A stretch of DNA of 64,000 bases from contig NC_045143.1 in NCBI RefSeq assembly GCF_008831285.2, positions 6,829,503-6,893,502 of the forward strand. Direction: 5' to 3'. This DNA is from Nymphaea colorata. Lineage: Eukaryota > Streptophyta > Magnoliopsida > Nymphaeales > Nymphaeaceae. This document shows, in pieces, positions 11,167-23,100 of the stretch (its first letter is position 1; every line of letters begins with the position of its first letter). The position numbers and the translations under genes are program-made. Under the pieces are notes generated by a model. It was not told the origin of the DNA and did not search any database. It saw nothing but the letters and a program-made list of their open reading frames with translations.

Positions 11167-14100
11167 TTACTTCCTTGAAATGTGACCATAGAAAAGTTAG
11201 AGCATTACACCCATTGGATTAGGGTTTCATGATCTCACCATTAACAATTAGGGATGTCAACGGATCAGATTCGGATCAGATATATCCTTAATCATATCCA
11301 TTTTTTTGGATACTCATATATTCAGATTTGAATTTGGATTCAAAGAAAAGTCATATGCAAATCCCAATCTGAAATCCGATTTACAATCTGAATCTGATTT
11401 TTATATTTATATCGAAATTCAAATTTTGGACCAAATTTTACCAATTTTAAAATTTAATAACATTATATATGGGATATTTGTTTAAAAATGAATCAAATCT
11501 GAATCTGTATCCTAGTCTCATCGGATATTTATGCATATCGGAATCTGAATCTAAATATGATCGGATGCCATTTATTAAATTTGAATCCAATCTGATTTCT
11601 TAATCAGATATTAAATGTTTTTCATATCTGTTTCGGATTGGTTCGGTCGAATATTCAATTCAAATTGGATATGTTAACATCTATATTTACAATCAGAGTG
11701 AATATCACCCACTAGATTTGAACCGATTATGTGCCTTATATACAACCGTCTATTCAGCCAGCTATGCTACGTTAGTTTTGTTGTGTTCACTCTTTAAAAT
11801 TATAAAAATGGGATTACATCTCTTCCGCGCGCAGCTCATGGCAAGCCGGTGGTTGTGTCGCTCAAAATCATCCAACGACGAATGTGTAACTCGTTTAATA
11901 AAAACTCATTTAATAAAGATAGTTTTTCCAATAACCAAACATGAGATTTTGTAGAGGCAAAATAATAAATATATCAAGAGTTAGAAGGCCCATAGATCAG
12001 CTTGACCCATTAGTGTGTTTTTTCTTAATTCTATAATTTGGCGCAGGCCGCTTGTTATGGACCTTCGTTCGAAGAAAGGGCTTAAGCTTCATTTTAGGCT
12101 TTTTTCAAGATGGCTTAATCTTCAAATTGTCTTTCTCGAACTTCAGATGGATTTCAAATATTTAATTGCAAAATAAATGAAAGCCAAACTTATCTGCATT
12201 ATCAAACACGGCCTTAACAAAGGAAAGAACAACACACAAAGTCTAAGACAAAATGAACATACCGAGGTTTCCAATAACGCCCCGAAGCTTGTTGTGAGTA
12301 AAGGGACTTGCAGCCGCTGCCACTGGCGTCGTTCTGTCGGCTATTCTAGTATTCGAGGCTTGGCTAGCTACAAGGGTTCCTGATTCTTCAGCGGCAGAAG
12401 TTTTTTTTTCTGTGGCGGTTCTGCTGCCTGCTTTTGACGGCGCTGCTTGAGCTTCCATCAAGTGTTGCACGACTGTTCCTTTAACATGAGTAAGAGACTG
12501 TGAATAAGAGAGATAGTAAATGCAATTGGTGGCTGACCGATTTAGTTTTTAGAATAGTTTAAGATTTTTTATATTTTTCGTTAAAATGCAGTGACCTATT
12601 TCATGAAAAATCTATGTCCTTGCTTACAAAAAGACTTTGGTTGGAGTCAGACACCTCTAAACAAAAGGCACTTCAATTTAATTTGTTGAAGTCAAGGTAA
12701 CAATTATTTTATTTTTGCTTTCAGTTGGGTGGAAGGTTAACAAACTGTCATTTGCAAAAGAGATCCAAAGTCTTCTTCATCTCCCATTCCCAATAGATCT
12801 TGGGCTGTTTCAGATGGGGGCACAGCACACCCGTCACCTATGGCGTCATGATCCCACGTCCATTCACATTTACAAACTGAGGAAATATCACCCACATGAT
12901 TCAGACCGAGGATGCGTCTTACATGCAACTGCCAGCCAGAGCAGCTATGCTATTTTAGTTTTGTTGTGTTTAGTGTTTAAATAAAAAAAATGTGATTAGC
13001 TCATGGTCGGCTGTCACTCAAAATAATCTAAAGATGAATGAACAGCTCATTTACTAAAGATGGTTTTTTTTTCAATAATCAAACATGAGATTTTGTGAAG
13101 GCAAATATTAAAGAGATCAAAAGTTCAAGACCTATATAGATCAATTTGACCATTGGTGTTTTTTTCTTATTTATTTTATAATTTGGCACTGGCGGTTGGT
13201 TACTGACACTCAAAACAGAAAAAAAAAGGTTGAAGCTGTGTTTTATTGCTAAAAATAAAAAGCCATACTTATCTGCACTATCAAGCCCGGCCTTTACGAC
13301 AGAAAGAAAAACACACCAAAGAAATTATAAGGCAAGATGACCAGACCGATGTTTACCTGTAATGCCTAGGATCTCGTTGTCGAATTTGCAGCCGCAGCGA
13401 CCAACATTGTTATGTCGGCTGTTATAGTACTTGACACTTCACTAGCTGCATTGCTTCTTGAATCATTAGCTGTAGAAGTTGTTTTTTCCGTGGCAGTTCT
13501 ACTGTTTGCTTTGGTTAGTGCTGCTTGTGCTTCCATCGAGTGTTGCTCGTCCATTCCTTTAATAAGGAGGAGAAAGAGATAGCATGAGAGAGAGTGTGTA
13601 CGTGGATAAAATGGAAATGCATAACAACATTTGGATAAGAAGTCCCTTAGATACAAGAAAAAACCGCAAAAGCAATATAGAAAAATGAAATATATAAGAC
13701 CGCAACACATTAAAGTTGAGTAAGAAGGGAAGAGGGGAGAGAGTTGATAGAGAGCACGGCGGAGTCACATAGCTGCAAGTGAGAGATGGTGCCCAAGCTT
13801 AATAACAAAGTGGATATAACCATGCACATGACATGACATAGAATCAAGCAATGAGGAGGTGCTTGTTACGCTCCTTCCAAATACACCACCCAGAAGAGAT
13901 AATTTATAGTCTCTAAACACAATGCTAGTAAAAGGACAGATAAGAGAAAGGACAGTAAAAGAAAGAAAGCAAATGGAGGGCGGGTATGAAAGGCTACGAA
14001 CAATAAAAAGGCATATAGAGGCAATAATACTATAAAATACGTAAGATAAAAAAGGTGAACAGAGAGAGAAAGAGAAAGAGAGACAATGCAAGATAAACAA

Positions 14101-17100
14101 ACAAGGGGGTTCAATAATAAAGATTCCCCTTTTTATCAATTCTGTTACATTTTAAAATGGTTTATGATTTTCATATTTTTGTTAAAATACAGTGAACTAG
14201 GAAAAAACTATGTCCTTGCTTAAAGAAAGGACTTGATTCAAATCAAACAAAAAAAAAACGGTCCAGGCCATGTGTTTCAAACCTCGCAATAATGGCATTT
14301 CGGTTTAATTTGGTAAAGTCGATGGAAAATTTGTTTTGTCACTTCCGAAAGAGATCCAAAGTCTTCCCCATTCCCCTTTCCTTTCAGGTATTGGGCTGAC
14401 TCTGGACTTTGGACGGACATGATACACCCATGAATTAAAGCATCGTCTTTTTACCATTTACAGTCTGAGGTAATATCACCCACGAGTTTTGAATCAGTGA
14501 TGCACCTTATGGTCACTCTTTTAAATTAAAACAATAGGATTACTTCTCTTCCTTTGGAAGCTCATAGTCATGGCAGGCTGCCGGTTGTTTCACTTAAAAT
14601 AATCCAAAGATGAATGTGAAACTCATTTAGTAAAGATGGTTTTTCCAATAATCAGACATGTGATTTTGTATTGGAAATATTAAAGATATAAAGAATTGAA
14701 GACATCTAGATCAATTTGACAAATGGTGTTTTTTTTATTTATTTTATAATTTGGCGCAGGATGCGTGTTATTGACCTTCATTCAAAGAAAGGAGGCCTAG
14801 GGTGTGTTTATTACCTAAATAGCTTTCTCAAGTTGGCTTAATCTTGAAATTGTCTTTCAAGAGCTTCATACGAAATTTCAAATATTTATCCATACTATCT
14901 AACACGACCTTAACAAAAGAAAGAAAAACACACCAACGAAAATCTAAGGGAAGATGACCAGACCAATGTTTCCGGTAATGCTCAGGATCTCCTTGTCGGT
15001 AAAAGTACTTGCAGCTGCAGCCACCGGCGTCGTTCTGTCGGCTCTTCTACTACTCGACACTTTGCTAGCTACATTGCTTCCTGAATCTATAACTGTAAAA
15101 GTTGTATTTTTCGTGGCCGTTCTGCTGCCTGCTTTGGTCGGTGGGGTTTGAGCTTCCCTCGAGTCTTGCACCGCCGTTCCTTCAACTGAAAGAAAAATAG
15201 GATAGGGAGAGAGAGGAGCAGAACAAAAATTTCACATTATTAGCAAAACACCCAACAAGAGGAGCTTACACAGGTACTGGAAACACCACAGTACAATAGC
15301 ACAAACCTAGAAAACCAAATATTCAAAACCATGAGAAAAAAAGGGCAAGCCAAAAATATTCAAAACCATGAGTAAAACAGCCCCCTTCATGAAGTATTAC
15401 ATAACCAACGTAAATAACAAAGCCAAAAACAACAACTAAAGAAGAAAGCGAAAGGGGAAAGAGCTAGAAACCAGACACCATGAATCCAAGTAGCATGAAC
15501 CGAAGCAAAAAAAAAAAAGTAGAAATCACCCACGAGTAGGATGCGTCTTATATGTCCTCATGATCCCATGTCCATTCACAAACCAAGGGAATATCATCCA
15601 CGAGTAGGATGCATCTTATATGCAACCGCCAACTTGTTGTGTTCAGTGTTTAAATAAAAAATTTGGGATTACACAACTTCCTCTCACAGCTCATGGCGGG
15701 ACACCGGTTGTTTCACTCCAAATAATCTAAAGATGCAGGGTTTTCCAATAATCAAACATGAGATTTTATTGAGGCAAATATTAAAGATATCAAGACTTGA
15801 AGACCCATAGATCAATTTCACCATGTTATTTATTTTATAATTTGGCACTGGCTGCTTGTTGTTGACCTTCATCCGAAAAAAAAAGAAGGCTTTGGCTGTG
15901 TTTTACTGCCTAAAAAGGTTTTTCAAGAATGCTTGATCTTGACGTTGACTTTCAAGAATTTCACACGGATTTCAAATGTTTAACTGCAAAATAAAGAAGA
16001 GCCGGTACTTATCTGCAATATCAAACACGGCCTTAAAAGAAAGAAAAACGGACGAAAGAAAGTCTAAGGCAAGTTGACCAGACCGAAGTTTCCTGTAAAG
16101 CTCAGAATCTCGTTGTCAGTAAAGGGACTTGCAGCCGCCGCCACCAGCTTCGTTTCATCAGCCGTTTTAGTGCTTGACACTTCTCTGGCTGCGTTGCTTC
16201 CGGATTCTTTAGCAGCGGAAGCTGTTTTTTCCATGGCAGTTCTGCTGTCTGCTTTGGTCGGCGCTGCTTGAGCTTCCATCGAGTGTTGCACTACCATTCC
16301 TTCAAAAAAAAGTGTGTGAAAGAGAGACAGATAGTTCATGCAATTGGTGGCTGTCCGATTTGTAGGCCATTTGTTTGTTTCAGTTATATTTTGAAATTTT
16401 TTAAGATTTTTGTTATTTTTCGTTAAAATACAGTGACCTATTTCATGAATAATTACGTCCTCGCTTACAGAAAAATCTTGATTGGAGTAAAAAACACAAA
16501 AGTCTAGGCCATGTGTTTTAAACCCTCTAAATAAGAGGCACGTCAATTTGATTTAGTAAAGCCATAGAAATTTTCGTATTAGCTTTGTTTTCAGGTGAGT
16601 CCGAAGTTAACAATCCACCATTTAGAAAAGAGATTTTAAGTATTTCTCATTGGCCCTTCCCTGACACGGTACACCAATCAACGAATGCATCATGATCATC
16701 CCAGCATTTATAGTCCGAGGGAATATCACCCACCTGATTTGAACTGATGATGCATCTTATATCCGACCACCTGTCCAGCCACCTTGAAATAAAAAAAATG
16801 AGATTACATCTCTTCCTCTTGCAGCTCATGGCTGGCCGCTGGTTCTTTTGCTCAAAATAATCCAAAGATGAATGCTCAAGTCATTTGGTAAAGTTGGTTT
16901 TTCCAATAATCAAACATTTGATTTTGTAGAGGCAAATATTGAAGATATCAAGAGCTGAAGACCCATGAGATGGATTTCAAATATTTAATTGCAAAATAAA
17001 TAAAATTCAAACTTATCTGCATTATCAAACAAGGCCTTAACAAAAGAAAGAAAACCACCACACACAGTCTAAGACAAAGTGAACATACCGAGGTTTCCAG

Positions 17101-20100
17101 TAATGCTTAGGAGCTTGTTGTCAGCAAAGGGACTTGCAGCCTTAGCCACCGGCGTAGTTCTGTCGGCTATTCTAGTATCCGACACTTGGCTAGCTGCAAG
17201 GCTTCCTGATTCTTCAGCAGCAGAAGTTTCTTCTTCTGTGGCCGTTCTGCTGCCTGCTTTTGATGGCGCTGCTTGAGCTTGAAGACCTGTAGATCAATTT
17301 GACCCGTGGTGTTTTTTTCTTAGTTATTTTATAATTTGGCACTGGTCGTCGGTTGTTGACCTTCACTCCAGAAAAAAAAAAAAGGCTGAGGTTCTGTTTT
17401 ATTGCCTAAAAAACTTTTTCTAGATGGCTTCATCTTGAAATTGTGTTTCAACAACTTCACAGACGAACTTTAATGTTTAACTGCAAAATGAAGAGCCATA
17501 CTTATCTGCACTATCAAGCGCGGCCTTAATGAAGAAAGAAAAACACACCAAAGAAATTCTTAAGCAAGATGACCAGACCGAAGTTTTCGGTAATGCTTAG
17601 GATCTCGTTGTCGGGTAAGGGATTTGCAGCCCCAGCGACCAGCATCATTCTGTCGGCTGTTATAGCACTTGATACTTCACTAGCTGCATTGCTTCCTGAA
17701 TCTTTTGCTGTAGAAATTTTTTCGGTGGCGGTTCTGCTGCCTGCTTTGGTCGGTGCCGCTTGAGCTTCCATCGATTGTTGCACCTTTGTTCCTTTAATAA
17801 GGAGAAAGAGATAGTGAGAAAGATTGTGTGTGTGAATGCAAGATTGACAAACTAACGGGTTCAATAATAAATATTCCCCTTTTTATCAATTCTGTTATAT
17901 TTTAAATTATTTAATATTTTTATATTTTTGTTAAAATACAGTGAACTATGAAGAAACTATGTCCTTTTTTTTGAGAAAGATCTTGATTGGAATCAAACAA
18001 AAATGCCAGGGCCATGTGTTTCTAACCTCTCAATAAAGGCACTTTAGTTTAATTTGGTAAAGCCAATGAAAAATTTGTTTTTACCACTCCAGAAAGAGAT
18101 CCAAAATCTTCCCATTCCCCCATTCCTTCAGATATTGGGCTGTCTCCACTTTGGTGGGACATGATACACCCATTAATTAGAGCATCGTGTTCCTCCCATT
18201 TACAGTATGAGGGCAGCCCAACCAGCTATGCTACTTAAGTTTTGTTATAATCACGCTTTTAAATAAAAAAAAGTAGGATTACTTCTCTTCCTTTTGCGGC
18301 TCATGGCAGGCTGCCGGTTGTTTCACTCAAACTAATCCAAATCCAAAGATGAATGTGCAACTCATTTAGTCAAGATATTGTTTCCAATAATCAAACATGT
18401 GATTTTGTATTGGAAAATATTAAAGATATCAAGAGTTGAAGACCAATAGATCAATTTGACAAATGGTGATTTTTGCTTATTTATTTTATAATTTGGCCCA
18501 GGATGCTTGTTATTGACCTTCATTCAAAGAAAAAAGGATTGGGGTGTGTTTTATTAACTAAATGGCATTCTAAAGATGCTTAATCTTGAAATTGGCTTTC
18601 AAGAACTTCATACGAATTGCAAATACTTATCCGCACTATCAAACACGACCTTAACAAAAGAAAGAAAAACACACCAACTAAAATCTACGAGAAGATGACC
18701 AGACCAAAGTTTTCGGTAATGCTCAGGATCTCCTTGTCAGTAAAGGTACTTGCAGCTGCAGTCACCGGCATCATTTTGTCGGCTCTTCTAGTACTCAATG
18801 TTGGGTCGGGTCCAGCCTCAAGACCCGACCCGGCCCGTCACTTAAGTGACGGGCGGGAGAAAGGAAGGGCACCCGATGGTGCCCCTTCCTCATGGTCCTC
18901 TCTTACGTCTCTCTCTCTTGTTATCTCTTTTGGGGAAAATGAGAAGGGACCCCTTGTGGCTGCATACGGGAGGAGAAGGAGAAGGAGAAGAAAAAGAGGA
19001 AGGCAAAGAAGAGAAGAGGAGAAGCAAGGCGCGTGGGTCGATTGGCACGCCAAGAAGAAAGAGGAAAGACAAAGAAGGAAAAATGAAGGAAGTCTTCATT
19101 GGGTGATTTCTTTCTTGAATCTTTGAGGCTTTTTCTTTCATTCGCATAAGAGATTGTTATTGTTCTCTTGAGTTCACTGTTTTTTCTTAAAACAGTAGGG
19201 ATATTGTTGCTCGTGTATTTGGCTCCCTTTCTTGATATATAGAAAGTCTCTCTTGCCCGTGGTTTTTTACCCCATTATTGGGGGTTTTTCCACGTAAATT
19301 GGTGTCTTCTTTTTCTGCATTATTTAGGATATATTTTGACGCATATTGCTGCAATAGTGGTGTTGGAAACTCGTTCTTTTACTCGCTGCCCTGTGATTCC
19401 GTTTTTAGCAGTTTTGTGGTGGATTGCCTTTTTTATTGTTGTTGAGCATTCTTTTGGGGGACACGGCTATAACAAAGTGGTATCAGAGCCAGGTTAACAC
19501 CAGGTTAGCGCCAGGGTGGTTGTGTGCATTCTTATTGAAGGATGGAGTCGACCCCTACTAGAATGGTCTCTTTAAATTTGAACAATTGGACTATATGGAA
19601 AGCAAAAATGGAAGATTTGCTGTATTGTAAAGACTTATATGCACCCATTGAGAACCAGAAGCCAGCGAATATGACAGATGAAAAATGGAAGTTATTGGAT
19701 AGGAAAACCATTGGCACCATCAGACAATGGTTGGATGACTGTGTTTTTCATTTGGTATCCGCAGAGACGAGCGCGAAGTCGTTATGGTAAAAGTTGCATG
19801 ATCTTTACGAGAGAAAAACAGCTGGGAACAAGGCTTTCTTGATTAGGCAATTGGTAAATCTGAAACTTAGAGAGGAAAAACCAGTGTCAGAGCATTTGAA
19901 TGAAGTACAAAGCATAATCAATCAGTTGTCAGCCATGAAAATGATATTAGATGATGAGTTACAGGCACTCTTGTTGTTCAGTTCTCTTCCCGACAGTTGG
20001 GAGACTTTAGTTGTTTCTTTGAGCAACTCCGCTCCAGATGGTGTGCTTACGATGAAGCATGTAACTAGCAGCATTCTAAATGAAGAAAGAAGGAGAAAGT

Positions 20101-23100
20101 CTCTTGGTACTGGTAGCTCGCAAGTGTTAGTGATGGGAGACAGGGACAGACAGAAGAACCGTAACAAATGGCAAGACAGATCAAAATCCAGGTCCAAATC
20201 AAGACCAAAGATGACAGGTAAATGCTTTCACTGTGGTATTCTAGGGCACAAGAAGATTGATTGCAGAAAATGGAAAAAAAAAAAAAGCAGAAAAAGAAGA
20301 GTCAAGAGAATGAGAAGCCAAAAGAGTACACTGCAGTTGCTTCAGATGATGAGGTAATGTTATTTTTATCTGAAGAAAATGATTGTCTTACAGTTCAGAA
20401 TGGTGATTCTACATGGATTTTAGATACAGGGGCATCATATCATGCCACACCATGTAGAGAGTTATTCTTATCCTACAGAGCAGGTTATTTTGGAGTAGTT
20501 CACATGGGCAACAGTGACACTTCAAAGATTGTTGGGATAGGAGATGTTTGCATTCAGACGAGCACAGGATGCAAGTTGACTTTGAGAGATGTGAGACATG
20601 TTCCAGACTTGAGAATGAATTTGATTTCTGCAGGAAGACTAAGTGAAGATGGATATTGTACTTTGTTTAGTCAGACAGATTGGAAACTCATCAAGGGGGC
20701 ACTAGTGTTGGCTAGAGGTGACAGATTTGGCTCTTTGTATGGGATGAAGTCTCGAATCAATAGTGTGGATGTCAATGCAGTTACTGGTGGTACTTCGTCA
20801 GATTTGTGGCATAAGAGGTTAGGTCACATGAGTCAAAGAGGAATCGACTTGTTCACCAAGAAGAATTTGTTACCAAAGGCAGATGGTGCACAGATATCTC
20901 CATGTGATCATTGTTTGGTTGGTAAGTTGCATCGAGTTTCCTTTCAGAAAAAGCGCTCTTCAAAAACTAAATATGTTTTAGATTTAGTTTATTCTGTGGA
21001 TCTATAAATGTGACATCTAAAGGTGGAGCATCCTATTTTGTTACATTTATTGATGATGCATCTAGGAAGGCGTGGGCCTTTATAATGAAAAGCAAAAGTG
21101 AAGTAAGTAGCATCTTCATGACTTTTCATGCAGCGGTTGAGCGCGAGACTGGCAAGAAGATGAAGAGACTGCGTACAGATAATGGTGGTGAGTACATAGC
21201 ATCTTCTTTACGAGATTATTGTTTAAAACATAGTATTAGACATGAAAAGACAGTTCCTTATACTCCACAGCATAATGGAGTTGCAGAAATGATGAATAGA
21301 ACAATAATCGAGAGAGTTAGAAGTTTGTTATCTAGCTCTAAGTTGCCTAAGTATTTTTGGGCAAAGGCAATACGTACTGCAGTTTATTTAATAAACAGGT
21401 CTCCTTCAGTGCCTCTAGATGGAGACATTCCACAGAGGGTTTGGTCAGATGAAGAGGTTAAGTATGATCACCTCAGAGTTTTTGGTTGCAAAGCGTTTAT
21501 GTATGTACCTAAAGAACATAAGACCAAATTAGATGATAAAGCTATTCCTCTAATATTTCTTGGTTATGCAGATGATGAATTTGGTTACAAGTTATGGGAT
21601 CCAGAGAATAACAAAATGTTCAGGAGTCGTGATGTTGTTTTCAGAGAGGATCAGACTATTGAAGATGTCATGGGAGACACGAAGTCAGGTGTGAATGCTA
21701 GTGGTGTTCATGAGCCAACCTATGCAGAACCTGAAGAACTTTCATCTGAGCATGGTGAGACTGATGAAGATGTAGAGGAAGAGGAAAGAGAGACAGATGA
21801 GCAGTATACAGATGGCAGCCCTATGGAGACTCAAACTGATTATGAGCATGAGTTGGAGGGGGAGCTTCCTTCGCATTCAGAGCCAATTGAGGAGCAATTG
21901 GGTAGAGCTAAAAGAACACGTATACCATCTACTAGATATTATACTGATGAATATATTATGTTTACAGATAGTGGAGAGCCAGAATGCTATGCAGAGGTGC
22001 TAGATGATGTGCATAAAGATGAATGGATTAAAGCTATGAAGGATGAGATGAATTCTTTATACAAGAATCACACTTTTGATTTGGTAGAGCTACCAAAAGG
22101 TAAGAAAGTGTTGCAGAACAAGTGGGTCTACAAGCTTAAAAATGAAGGTCAAGGCAAGTTGAGATACAAAGCTCGGTTAGTAGTGAAAGGTTTCAAGCAG
22201 GAAAGAGGTATTGATTTTGATGAAATTTTTTCTCCTGTTGTTAAAACGTCATCTATCAGGGTAAAATACTTGGTTTGGTGGCCTGTCTAGACTTGGAGTT
22301 GGAGCAGTTAGATGTAAAAACTGCTTTTCTTCATGGAGATCTAGAGGAAGAAATCAACATGACACAACCAGAATGTTTTGTGGTTGTCAGGAAGAAACAC
22401 ATGGTTTGTAAGTTGAAGAAGAGCTTGTATGGACTTAAACAAGCACTTAGACAGTGGTACAAGAAATTTGATGCATTTATGATAAATCAAAAGTATCGCA
22501 GGTCAGCCGTAGATCATTGTGTCTACATCAGAGAGTTCTCATCAGGTAGCTTCATTATATTGTTGTTATATGTAGATGACATGCTTATTGTTGGACAGGA
22601 TTGTCAATTGATTAGCAAATTGAAGATCGATATGGGCAAGTTCTTTGATATGAAAGACTTGAGACCAGCACAACAAATGTTAGGCATGAGGATTGTTCGT
22701 GATAAGAAGGCCCAGAAGTTGTGGTTATCACAAGAGAAATACATTGAGAAGGTGATTAGTAAGTTCAACATGAAAGATGTCAAAACTGTAAGTACACCTT
22801 TAGCAGCACATTTTAAATTGGGAAATGAGCAATGTCCTTCTTCAGCAGATGAAAAAGAAAGAATGGAGAATGTTCCATATGCCTCCGCAGTAGGGAGTCT
22901 CATGTATGCTATGGTTTGTACACGCCCAGATTTGGCTTATGCAGTTGGTGTAGTTAGCAGGTTCTTGTCAAATCCAGGCAAGGAGCATTGGGCAGCAGTG
23001 AAGTGGATCCTAAGGTATCTGAAAAGTACTTGTACTTACTGTTTATGTTTTGGTGAATCTAATCCAAAGATACAAGGATTTGTTGATGCAGACATGGCAG

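Noticed and set aside
13765-14139. Leu/Phe/Ser-rich minus frames that look like membrane proteins
   Set aside because: The strand is A/G-rich (T/C-rich in the reading sense), which forces hydrophobic codons. No related frame exists in the equivalent positions of the other units.
18838-19147. Open frames inside the LTRs, also found at 23627-23936
   Set aside because: They are duplicated with the LTRs and encode only low-complexity Arg/Lys/Glu- or Leu/Ser-rich sequence.
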